The notes beneath the pieces are model-generated. The model did no database searches and had not been told where the DNA came from. It saw only the letters and a list, made by a program, of their open reading frames with translations. The position numbers and the translations under genes were made by a program. 33,069 nt of DNA from a virus, in IMG/VR virus record IMGVR_UViG_3300021963_000409, positions 1-33,069 of that record; one strand, written 5' to 3'. The first letter of the stretch is position 1. The number at the start of each line of letters is the position of its first letter. Positions 6,102 through 13,237 of the stretch are shown here, in pieces.

Positions 6102-7669
6102 TGCAAATACATAAAGAAAAAAAGGCGGTCATCTTCCGCTTAAAAAACCCAAGTCGGATAACAACAGTAATACCGACAGCTATCGAAGTAGACCACAAAG
6201 GACAACGGCTTGTAGCCGTTCCACACCGCCCCGACGAAACTCGGGTGTTACGAAACTTAGGCTTTGAAGTCCCTGACCCAATGCCTATGCACTATGCGTT
6301 TCCAAAAGTAAGTGGGCGACACAATCCGTTTGCTGCGCAGATTGAAACTGCATCTTTTTTATCCATGCACAGTAGGGCGTTTTGTCTCAACGGTATGGGC
6401 ACTGGCAAGACCAACAGCGCACTGTGGGCGTATGACTACATGCGTCGCACAAAGATCGTTAACAAAGTTCTTGTCGTGTGTCCTCTATCAACAATGGAGC
6501 GCACATGGGCAGATTCAGTCTTTAATACATTCTCACATCTTGATGCAGTAGTCTTGCATGGAACAAGAGACAAACGAATTAAGTTACTCAAAGAAGATGT
6601 GCACATCTACATCATCAACATTGACGGCCTTGCCACGATCAAAGATGAATTAGCAAAGCGACCTGACATTGATTTGATTGTTGTGGATGAACTAGCACTT
6701 GCACGTAACTCAAGCACTGATAGATGGAAAACGCTCAACACAATTTGCAACAAGCAAGGCAGTCGCCGCGTGTGGGGTATGACAGGTTCACCTACGCCCA
6801 ATGCACCTACAGATGCGTGGGCTCAATGCAAACTTATCACACCTGATAACACCAGTGTGCCTAAATACTTTGGTGCGTTTCGTGATCGTGTAATGCGTCA
6901 GTTGACACAGTTCAAATGGATATCAAGACCCGAAGCAAACGATGTGATCTATCAGATGATGCAGCCTGCAATTAGGTTCTCTCTTGACGACTGCACTGAC
7001 TTACCTGAACAGATATTTATGACCCGCGAAGTTGAGATGACTGTAGAGCAGAAGAAAGCCTACAAAGACATGCTGTCTAAACTTGCAACTGAGTACGCTG
7101 GCGGTCAGATTCTTGCTGTGAATGAAGCTGTAAAAGCAAACAAACTAATTCAAATTGGCTGCGGTGTCGCATACGGGACAGACGGGGTGGAGGTAGTCCT
7201 ACCATCTAAGCCTAGAATGGATGTCCTCAAAGAAGTCATTGAAGAATCTGAAGGTAAAGTAATTGTGTTTGTGCCGTTGACTGGCGCTCTTGAACACGTA
7301 GCCACAGAGCTGCGCAAGGACTGGTCTGTAGAAATTGTCCACGGCGAGACTAGCAAGAACCAACGAGACCAGATATTTTCTGACTTCCAACGAGGGTTAG
7401 ACCCGAGAGTATTAGTGGCAAATGCAGCTACCATGTCACACGGACTAACGCTAACAGCGGCAACTACCATCGTATGGTACGCACCGGTGCATAGCAATGA
7501 AATTTACGAACAGGCTTGCGCTAGGGTTAGACGCCCCGGCCAGACCAAAACTACTGTGATTGTGCATATCGCAGGCTCAGACGTCGAAAGACGTGTGTAC
7601 AAGAGGCTGCAAGACAAGCAGTCCATGCAGGGTTTATTGCTTGACATGATGAAAGAACAACCGGAATAG
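6101..7669 (+). CDS. SF2 / SNF2-type DNA helicase
   Basis: 522 residues with two RecA-like domains. Visible motifs are Walker A GMGTGKT (98-104, K103), motif Ia around VLVVCPLS, motif II VVDELA (D196, E197; DEL in place of DEAH), motif III MTGSPTPN, motif V around VLVANAATMSHGLTLT, and motif VI YEQACARVRRPGQ (469-481; Gln, two Arg). The 'RxxRPGQ' signature and 'LTLTAATTIVWYAP' point to the SNF2/Rad54-like branch common in phage replication modules. It probably remodels forks or joint molecules using ATP. It is coupled to three preceding nuclease-type genes; after it there is a 57-base gap. Confidence 0.92.
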   Translation: MQIHKEKKAVIFRLKNPSRITTVIPTAIEVDHKGQRLVAVPHRPDETRVLRNLGFEVPDPMPMHYAFPKVSGRHNPFAAQIETASFLSMHSRAFCLNGMGTGKTNSALWAYDYMRRTKIVNKVLVVCPLSTMERTWADSVFNTFSHLDAVVLHGTRDKRIKLLKEDVHIYIINIDGLATIKDELAKRPDIDLIVVDELALARNSSTDRWKTLNTICNKQGSRRVWGMTGSPTPNAPTDAWAQCKLITPDNTSVPKYFGAFRDRVMRQLTQFKWISRPEANDVIYQMMQPAIRFSLDDCTDLPEQIFMTREVEMTVEQKKAYKDMLSKLATEYAGGQILAVNEAVKANKLIQIGCGVAYGTDGVEVVLPSKPRMDVLKEVIEESEGKVIVFVPLTGALEHVATELRKDWSVEIVHGETSKNQRDQIFSDFQRGLDPRVLVANAATMSHGLTLTAATTIVWYAPVHSNEIYEQACARVRRPGQTKTTVIVHIAGSDVERRVYKRLQDKQSMQGLLLDMMKEQPE

Positions 7670-7726
7670 GAGGCGTTATCGACTACCAAATCTTTACCCC
7701 AATCAACCACAAATTAGGATACAAAA

Positions 7727-8110
7727 ATGAAACTCTCAGAAGCTGTAAGCATCTACATCAAGATGCGAGATAAAAAAGCACAAATGAAAGCAGAGTTTGA
7801 TGCCAGTGTTGCTCCTCTCAATGAGAAGATGGAAAAGCTAGAAGCTAAGCTGCTAGATGTTTTCAACAAGACCGGTATTGATTCTGTCAAGACAGAATTT
7901 GGAACTGCGTATACCACAACTAGAGTCACTGCCAGCGTAGCAGACCGAGAAATATTTATGACTCACGTCAGAGAAAATGACGACTGGGCGCTTTTAGAAG
8001 TACGCGCTTCCAAAACAGCGGTAGAACAGTATCGCGAAACCAACAACGACCTACCCCCGGGCGTATCTACTCGTGAAGAACGTGTAGTCAACGTGCGCCG
8101 TTCGTCGTAA
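7727..8110 (+). CDS. Coiled-coil replication-module protein, unknown
   Basis: 127 residues, with AGGA eight bases before the ATG. Residues about 1-48 are a Lys/Glu-rich coiled coil (KMRDKKAQMKAEFDASVAPL onward, then KMEKLEAKLLDVFNKTG). Residues 50-115 form a compact domain with strands (SVKTEFGTAYTTTRVTASV) and helices (REIFMTHVREND, ASKTAVEQYRET). A basic strand (EERVVNVRRSS) ends the protein. The layout of a coiled coil followed by a small alpha/beta domain recalls Gp157/Gam-like phage proteins that protect DNA ends, but I cannot establish that homology. It sits directly before the candidate ssDNA-binding protein, so a recombination or replication accessory role is inferred. Confidence 0.75.
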   Translation: MKLSEAVSIYIKMRDKKAQMKAEFDASVAPLNEKMEKLEAKLLDVFNKTGIDSVKTEFGTAYTTTRVTASVADREIFMTHVRENDDWALLEVRASKTAVEQYRETNNDLPPGVSTREERVVNVRRSS

Positions 8111-8137
8111 ACTCTTTCCCCCAACCACTGAAAAATT

Positions 8138-9025
8138 ATGAACATCATTCCATTTGACTCCGGCTCCAACCTGCCATCATTCTTGAAAAAAGTTGACATC
8201 GCAGCTCTGAACTCTGACTTGACTGCTCATGCAGGCGGTGGGTTCCCAGTGATCTCCATCAAAGGCAAAGTGTTTGCAGTTGTCCGCGACGGTGAGCGCG
8301 AATTGCAGATGAACCCTAAAGACCCTGACAGCGCAGCTACCAGCCTGAACGTGGTGTTGTTAAAAGCCAACAAAGGGACAAGCAAGGTGTTTTATCTCAA
8401 GGGCTATGACAAAGACACAAGCGAAGGTCAAAAGCCTGATTGCTATTCAAGCGATGGCATTGAGCCGGCAGCAGACGCACAGAACAAACAAGCCAAGAAG
8501 TGCGCAACCTGTGCCCACAATCAATGGGGCTCTCGTATCAGCGAGCGCGGTGCAACTAAGGGCAAGGCTTGCTCTGACACAGTTCGTATGGCCGTAGCGC
8601 CAGCCGGTCAGATTAATGACGCGATGCTGTTGCGTGTACCTCCTGCTTCCATCAAAGCACTGGGTGAGTATGGTCAGATGTTGGCTAAACGCGGTGTAGG
8701 GTACAGCATGGTTGTTACCAAGGTAGGCTTTGACTTGCAAGCAGAATCGCCCAAGTTGACGTTCAGCGCCGTGGGTTTACTAGACGACGAGGGCTTTGCT
8801 GAAGTCCAAGAGATCGCTAAATCAGATGTTGTTGCAACCATCTTGGGCGCTAATCCTGTAGCAGCAGAGTTTGTTGCAGAAGCAATCGAGGCACCTCCAG
8901 TTGCTAAAGCAGAGGCTCCCGAGCCAAAGCCCGAAGCTAAAGCTAAGCCAGCCGCCAAAGCCAAACCTGCCCCTGTTGAAGAAGAGTTAGAACTCGACCT
9001 CGACGGCATTAGTTTTGACGACTAA
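8138..9025 (+). CDS. Candidate ssDNA-binding protein with zinc site
   Basis: 295 residues. The core (about 1-230) is rich in beta-strands and contains four cysteines, C102, C122, C125 and C145, spaced Cx19CxxCx19C, which look like one zinc site. A flexible Ala/Pro/Lys linker (about 250-275) leads to a very acidic tail (EEELELDLDGISFDD). An acidic C-terminal tail after a flexible linker is the hallmark of phage and bacterial SSBs, where it recruits replication partners; T4 gp32 also carries a zinc site. The family itself is not recognised, so the function is inferred from architecture and from its place between helicase and primase. No clear Shine-Dalgarno precedes the ATG (upstream is ACTGAAAAATT). 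A terminator follows. Confidence 0.75.
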   Translation: MNIIPFDSGSNLPSFLKKVDIAALNSDLTAHAGGGFPVISIKGKVFAVVRDGERELQMNPKDPDSAATSLNVVLLKANKGTSKVFYLKGYDKDTSEGQKPDCYSSDGIEPAADAQNKQAKKCATCAHNQWGSRISERGATKGKACSDTVRMAVAPAGQINDAMLLRVPPASIKALGEYGQMLAKRGVGYSMVVTKVGFDLQAESPKLTFSAVGLLDDEGFAEVQEIAKSDVVATILGANPVAAEFVAEAIEAPPVAKAEAPEPKPEAKAKPAAKAKPAPVEEELELDLDGISFDD

Positions 9026-9044
9026 ATAGCTCCACCCCCAAGGG

Positions 9045-9068
9045 AGCCCCTTCGGGGGCTTCTTCTGT
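9045..9068 (+). terminator. TTCG-loop intrinsic terminator
   Basis: AGCCCC (9045-9050), a TTCG loop, GGGGCT (9055-9060), then a T-rich run TCTTCTGTTT. The stable UUCG tetraloop stem lies 20 bases after the candidate SSB stop and before the primase-helicase, so it may reduce expression of the latter relative to the SSB. The T-run is interrupted, so read-through is likely. Confidence 0.7.
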
Positions 9069-9117
9069 TTCACTGGAGTAGTCATGAGTTGCATATTTAC
9101 AACAGCTGGAGATCACA

Positions 9118-12100
9118 ATGGACACCCTTGAGTTCCTCCGCACAATCCTGCCCGAATACGGCATACATTACTTGACGCTCTTTACCAAAGAGGTCAATCC
9201 AAAGACGAACAAGCCGTACACCTACCACAAGTTCTATCTGAGCTTGGAGGAGATGGCTGACGCTATACCTCACTGGGAAAACAACCCCAAGTTTGTGGCA
9301 ACCTACCATGCATGCGCATCGTATCTAAAGCCATTCATTGAAGTTGAGAAAGACGGGGAGACCCGCAAAAAATATCGCGTTGAAGAAAACTGGGATCGCG
9401 CCAAGTCTTTTTGGATTGACATTGATTGCGGGCAAAAGAAACACGATGCAGGGCAGGGCTACTTGACGCAGATGGATGGCGTTAAAGCTATTGCAATCTT
9501 TGCTAAGAAGGTAGGTTTACCCCGCCCCATGATTGTGGACTCGGGCAATGGCGTCCATGCTTACTGGCCTCTGACCAAAGACATTAGCCACACAAAGTGG
9601 GTCATGGTTGCCAAGTGGTTGAAGTCATGCCTTGCGCACGAGAATGTCCTTGCAGATTCGTCACGAACTGCTGACTTTGCAAGCATCTTACGCCCTGTCG
9701 GGTCAGCAAACCGTAAGGGTGAACCCAAGCCAATCAAGGTTAGATCAACGTGCGAGCCTATCGAGCCCGGGGCATTTGCACTAGCACTGCAAACATTCGT
9801 GGCAGACAATGACGTCAAGCTGATTAAAGAGTCCGTTAAACGCGCCTACAACACCGATTTAAACTCTGACTTAACGGGTCACCTTACCCAGTATCCTGAC
9901 GTGCCTGTAGATGCCAATGAGATGGCCAGTAAATGCCTTCAGGTAGGCGCTATGCGGGATTCTAAGGGGGATGTAGGGTACGAGCCTTGGCGTGGCGTTA
10001 TCGGTCTTTTAAAGCACTGCGAAGATGGTGAGAAGTTCTCCGAGGAGTGGAGCGCCGACCGCGAAGCAACAGGCCACGATCAGATAGATTGGCAAAACAA
10101 ATACAGCACATGGGAAGCTGGCCCGACAACCTGCTCATTTTTTGAGCAACATAACTGCAATGGTTGCACTGGCTGCGAGTTCAAAGGCAAGATCAATACG
10201 CCCTTAGTCCTTGGTAGGGTAATCCCTATAGTAGAAGAATCAACTGCGGAAATCGTAACTGATGAAGGCGTAGTTCAAGAAGCCGCCATACCAGCACTGC
10301 CCTATGGCTACATGTGGGATGGTAAGTTGCTTAGCCGCCTACTCCCGGATAAGGAGGGCGTGTTACAGCCGCTGTCTTTCTGTGAGAACCTGTTCTATCC
10401 GACAAGCCGTATCCGCAGCGAAGATGGCACATTCAAGTACGGCATTAGATTCCATCTGCCTGACAAACGCATTCGGGACTTTGACATCTTGGGAGAATCT
10501 GTTGCTTCATCAACCGATTTGTTACGCGCACTAGCTCGATACGAACTAACAAAGAGTAACCACAAAAATGCAGGGGATCACATGTCTGCTTATTTGCTAG
10601 ACCAGTTGCAAGCGCTAAAGCGAAGAATCACTGAAACGAATACCCTGACCGCTTTTGGTTGGCGGGATGAACACAAAGCCTTTTTGCTGGGCGACAAGCT
10701 GTACACCAAGGGTGCAGAACCTAGCGAAGTGCTGATCGGCGGCAACGCCAAGGAACGGGCAAGTACGTTTACGGCCAACAAGGGATCGCTGAAAGGCTAC
10801 GCTGAAGCCCTAAACTTCTTATACAACCGAGAAGGCGCTGTCCACTGGCAGTACACCATCTGTGCAGGCTGGGGCTCTTTACTGGCGCACCACTGCGAAG
10901 ACTTGTACAAAGGTTTGATCTTGGCACTGCAAGGCGGAGATACTGCCCGAGGCAAAACAACTGTCTGCCATGCAGCCCTTGCGGCCTTTGGTAATCCTGC
11001 AAAGATGACACTGAACTCAAAGGATGGTTTTACAACGAACGCACTGTGGGCAACCCTTGGTGTATTTAACAACATCCCTGTGTTGGTGGACGAACTGACT
11101 GGTGTAGACCCTGCCACTTTTAGTGATGTAGCGTATGGCGTATCGAATGGCCAAGACAAGATTCGCATGACCTCCAAAGGCGGCAATGTAGTCTTTGCCA
11201 AGTCATCTGAATGGCGGCTCAATGTTTATGTAACTGGCAACAAAGACTTCCATGGATTGCTTGCGGCCAACCAAGCCAACTCGCAAGCTGAAGCTGTTCG
11301 TCTCATTCAAGTTAACGTAGACCGCTACCCCCCGCTTGTATTAACGGATCGCTCTGAATACCCCGAAGGCAAAGAGGGTGACGACGCTTGGAACGCAGCA
11401 TCAGCTATTGTGGCAGCAGAGAACATTAAGCAGATGACGCAGAACAGTGGTCATGCTGGTGCGGCCATCATCAAGTACATGCTAGACAACGAGGCAACAG
11501 TAACTAAAGCCATGGAAGAGTTTTTGGCTAGGTTTACTCAGATTCTGCCAAGTCCCAAGTATCGGTTTTACCGGGCTCACAGTGCATGCACGATGGTCAT
11601 TGCTCAGATAGCAAAGAAGCTTGGCATCATTGAGTTTGATCTTCAAGAACTGTATGCATTTACAGTGAAGTTAATTGTTGACCTGTCTGAGTCAGTCATG
11701 GAGACAAATACAATTTCTTCGGAAGATGCATTCCATCGCATGGTCAGTCACCTCGGCCCTCGCATTATTGTTACCAGTGAATACCGAGACAAGCGCGATG
11801 GCAGGGGCCCGGAGTCCCCACGTACGCGTGTAATGGGAGATGTGGCAGGGCGGTATGTTCTCGGGTCAAACAGCCATAAAGATCAGGCTGGACACTTGAT
11901 GTTGTCGCAGAAAGAAGTCCGCGACTGGTGCATGAAGAACCGCATTGACTTCCATGCAATGATGACAACCTTACAGAAAGAAGGTGCGTTGCTTAAGCAG
12001 GGCGAGAAGTTTACCCTGACTCGGGGAACTGACTATCCCATCGTGCAACAACGATGCATTTTTGTGGATACGCTCAAGCTCGACAAAGACTCAATAGCCC

Positions 12101-12156
12101 CTGCGCTGACATTAGTTTCTAATCAGTTTGACGGAGAGGCTGTTGGAGATGTATGA
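9118..12156 (+). CDS. Primase-helicase fusion (AEP-like primase, DUF927 ATPase)
   Basis: 1012 residues, with CTGGAG before the ATG. The N-terminal part is an archaeo-eukaryotic-type (RepB-like) primase: FWIDIDCG (D101, D103), then DSGNGVHAYW (H147), then a conserved basic strand around LRPVGSANRKGEPKPIKV. A PriCT-like linker (about 270-335, with YEPWRGVIGLLKH) ends in a Cys cluster, C-x8-C-x2-C-x2-C (about 337-353), likely zinc binding. The C-terminal half is a DUF927-type ATPase: Walker A GGDTARGKTT (about 605-614), Walker B IPVLVDELTG (about 651-660) and a downstream polar strand ending VYVTGN. It would unwind and prime for the family A polymerase, replacing separate DnaG- and DnaB-like proteins. 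It is the last gene of the early arm, before a strong terminator. Confidence 0.92.
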   Translation: MDTLEFLRTILPEYGIHYLTLFTKEVNPKTNKPYTYHKFYLSLEEMADAIPHWENNPKFVATYHACASYLKPFIEVEKDGETRKKYRVEENWDRAKSFWIDIDCGQKKHDAGQGYLTQMDGVKAIAIFAKKVGLPRPMIVDSGNGVHAYWPLTKDISHTKWVMVAKWLKSCLAHENVLADSSRTADFASILRPVGSANRKGEPKPIKVRSTCEPIEPGAFALALQTFVADNDVKLIKESVKRAYNTDLNSDLTGHLTQYPDVPVDANEMASKCLQVGAMRDSKGDVGYEPWRGVIGLLKHCEDGEKFSEEWSADREATGHDQIDWQNKYSTWEAGPTTCSFFEQHNCNGCTGCEFKGKINTPLVLGRVIPIVEESTAEIVTDEGVVQEAAIPALPYGYMWDGKLLSRLLPDKEGVLQPLSFCENLFYPTSRIRSEDGTFKYGIRFHLPDKRIRDFDILGESVASSTDLLRALARYELTKSNHKNAGDHMSAYLLDQLQALKRRITETNTLTAFGWRDEHKAFLLGDKLYTKGAEPSEVLIGGNAKERASTFTANKGSLKGYAEALNFLYNREGAVHWQYTICAGWGSLLAHHCEDLYKGLILALQGGDTARGKTTVCHAALAAFGNPAKMTLNSKDGFTTNALWATLGVFNNIPVLVDELTGVDPATFSDVAYGVSNGQDKIRMTSKGGNVVFAKSSEWRLNVYVTGNKDFHGLLAANQANSQAEAVRLIQVNVDRYPPLVLTDRSEYPEGKEGDDAWNAASAIVAAENIKQMTQNSGHAGAAIIKYMLDNEATVTKAMEEFLARFTQILPSPKYRFYRAHSACTMVIAQIAKKLGIIEFDLQELYAFTVKLIVDLSESVMETNTISSEDAFHRMVSHLGPRIIVTSEYRDKRDGRGPESPRTRVMGDVAGRYVLGSNSHKDQAGHLMLSQKEVRDWCMKNRIDFHAMMTTLQKEGALLKQGEKFTLTRGTDYPIVQQRCIFVDTLKLDKDSIAPALTLVSNQFDGEAVGDV

Positions 12157-12204
12157 TTACCACGCTGGTTGCCATGACTAGCTCCTTTCGTGGTTGAAAG
12201 ATCC

Positions 12205-12235
12205 CCCCTCGGCGTAACAACCGAGGGGTTTTTTT
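12205..12235 (+). terminator. Strong terminator between convergent arms
   Basis: CCCCTCGG (12205-12212), an eight-base loop, CCGAGGGG (12221-12228), then seven T's (12229-12235). It ends the + strand early transcript after the primase-helicase. On the - strand the same hairpin follows the stop of the last late gene directly, but is followed only by GATCTTTC, so it would be a weaker terminator in that direction. The two arms meet here. Confidence 0.88.
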
Positions 12236-12377
12236 ATTTAGCTTTAGCTTTCATCGCGCACATGCCCATCTTGGAGCATTTAGCGGGAGTAGGGCATCCG
12301 GCACATGGTTTAAATGGCGCAGATTTTTTGGCTTTGTTTGTAGCTGTGCGGCTACCACGCATTGGCATTTCTTTCAT
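12234..12377 (-). CDS. Tiny basic four-cysteine protein
   Basis: 47 residues, ATG at 12377, TAA at 12234. The first residues overlap nothing, and the gene starts two bases after the stop of the preceding gene. The composition is extreme: ten Lys and two Arg against one Glu (net about +11). A central block, KPCAGCPTPAKCSKMGMC, has cysteines at 25, 28, 34 and 40 (CxxC, then x5C, x5C), enough ligands for a zinc or redox site. The ends are Lys/Ala-rich (MKAKAK). It is last in the late arm and abuts the terminator. No family is recognised; it is supported by tight operon packing and composition shared with its four neighbours. Confidence 0.6.
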   Translation of the reverse strand: MKEMPMRGSRTATNKAKKSAPFKPCAGCPTPAKCSKMGMCAMKAKAK

Positions 12378-12379
12378 GA

Positions 12380-12541
12380 TTATTTCTTACCTTTCATTTT
12401 GCCCATACCTTTGTGCATACCGGGTTCCATCTTCTTCTCCATGGCAGCATAAGCTTTTTTGCTAGGAGCCATTTTCTTCTCTTTAGCTTCCATGGCTTTG
12501 GACTCGCCTTTGCCAAATGGATTCATTTTTTTACCGTACAT
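12380..12541 (-). CDS. Tiny Lys/Met-rich basic protein
   Basis: 53 residues with GGAG ahead of the ATG at 12541. It has 16 Lys and nine Met in 53 residues, with five Glu (net about +11). The C-terminus is a Met/Gly/Lys run (EPGMHKGMGKMKGKK). The middle is a probable helix (ESKAMEAKEKKMAPSKK). Met/Lys-rich tiny proteins of this sort occur next to structural genes in several aquatic phages, and their role is unknown. DNA or RNA binding, or packaging into the virion with DNA, is possible from the charge alone. Confidence 0.62.
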   Translation of the reverse strand: MYGKKMNPFGKGESKAMEAKEKKMAPSKKAYAAMEKKMEPGMHKGMGKMKGKK

Positions 12542-12559
12542 AGTAATCTCCAATTAAAG

Positions 12560-12793
12560 TTAACGAAATTTTGCAGTTTTAGCCGCAATCTTTTTAGGTT
12601 GGGCTACGAATTGTTTGCCGGCGGCTTTTCCTGCTCGCTTGGCTTTGGTCGACGCAGCGTACTCACTAGGGCTGAGACTTTTAATCGCAGCTTCTGGAAG
12701 GTATCGCTCACCAGTGTCAGAAGATTTTTTACCACTTTTGGTTCTCCATTTTTGATTTCCCCAGTCTTTCAGGGATTGTTGAGGGGCTTTCAA
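12560..12793 (-). CDS. DUF5872-like small basic protein (TTG start)
   Basis: 77 residues. The start is a TTG whose last two bases plus A make the TGA stop of the upstream gene (TTGA overlap), with GGGGGGT as a ribosome site. The sequence SLKDWGNQKWRTKSGKK, then TGERYLPEAAIKSLSPSEYA, then a Lys-rich tail with QFVAQPKKIA resembles the DUF5872 family of phage and virus proteins, from memory. Eighteen basic against five acidic residues (net about +13). Function unknown; the Trp/Arg-rich core suggests a small folded nucleic-acid-binding unit. Confidence 0.72.
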   Translation of the reverse strand: MKAPQQSLKDWGNQKWRTKSGKKSSDTGERYLPEAAIKSLSPSEYAASTKAKRAGKAAGKQFVAQPKKIAAKTAKFR

Positions 12794-12972
12794 TCTCTGT
12801 ACCCCCCGCCTGCGGCTCTGTATTTCTTGGCTACAAGTTGTGCTTTACGGGCAGACCATTGGCCTGCACCAGTCCCTTGGGTAGCAGCAGCCTTTACCTG
12901 CGACACAATCTTCTTGCGAAGTGTAGGTTTAGTGTAGTTGCCAGCAGCATTAACAGTTGATTTGGTAGCCAT
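12790..12972 (-). CDS. Small basic phage protein, conserved type
   Basis: 60 residues from the ATG at 12972, preferred to a GTG at 12990 because the neighbouring stop ends just upstream (12974) and GGAA is well placed. The pattern MATKSTVNAAGNYTKP, KKIVSQVKAAA, GAGQWSARKAQLVAKKYRAA, GGGYRD is a type I recognise from cyanophages and other aquatic phages as a conserved hypothetical, often beside virion genes. Net charge about +11. No catalytic motif; a tiny DNA-binding or structural role is inferred. Confidence 0.75.
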   Translation of the reverse strand: MATKSTVNAAGNYTKPTLRKKIVSQVKAAATQGTGAGQWSARKAQLVAKKYRAAGGGYRD

Positions 12973-12973
12973 G

Positions 12974-13228
12974 TCAACATTTCCAAGCACGTAATGATTT
13001 GTTGATGCGACTGTTAGGGTCGTTAGCAGTTTTTGCGCTCGTGTTTTTCTCTTTCATGCCGGTCATTCTGGCACAGAATGAGTCACGTCGTGGGCCACCC
13101 TCTGGTTGAGGAGCCTTGAGTCCCGGCTTACCGGGATTGGCCTTATTGTAAGAGGCGCGCCCCTTGGCATTGAGGCCGCCCTCTGGGTTTTTTCCTTCTT
13201 TACGTTGCCACGCTGGTGACTTGGCCAT
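12974..13228 (-). CDS. DUF6321-like small basic protein
   Basis: 84 residues, with AGGA before the ATG at 13228. The segments WQRKEGKNPEGGLNAKGRAS, PQPEGGPRRDSFCARMTGM and TANDPNSRINKSLRAWKC match a widespread phage family that I recall as DUF6321. It has two cysteines (52 and the last residue) and is strongly basic (19 basic, six acidic). It follows the giant virion gene by nine bases, so it is expressed with late genes. Function is unknown; relatives are found in phages of marine and freshwater bacteria. Confidence 0.78.
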   Translation of the reverse strand: MAKSPAWQRKEGKNPEGGLNAKGRASYNKANPGKPGLKAPQPEGGPRRDSFCARMTGMKEKNTSAKTANDPNSRINKSLRAWKC

Positions 13229-13237
13229 AAGATTCCT

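Noticed and set aside
7670-7726. Promoter in the gap after the helicase gene
   Set aside because: Only a weak TTTACC/TAGGAT pair is present, and TAGGAT overlaps the ribosome site of the next gene.
12190-12937. + strand frames of 91 and 174 codons after the primase-helicase
   Set aside because: They run through the terminator hairpin and lie opposite a packed set of five - strand genes with ribosome sites; translations are Phe/Leu/Ser-rich, typical of antisense.
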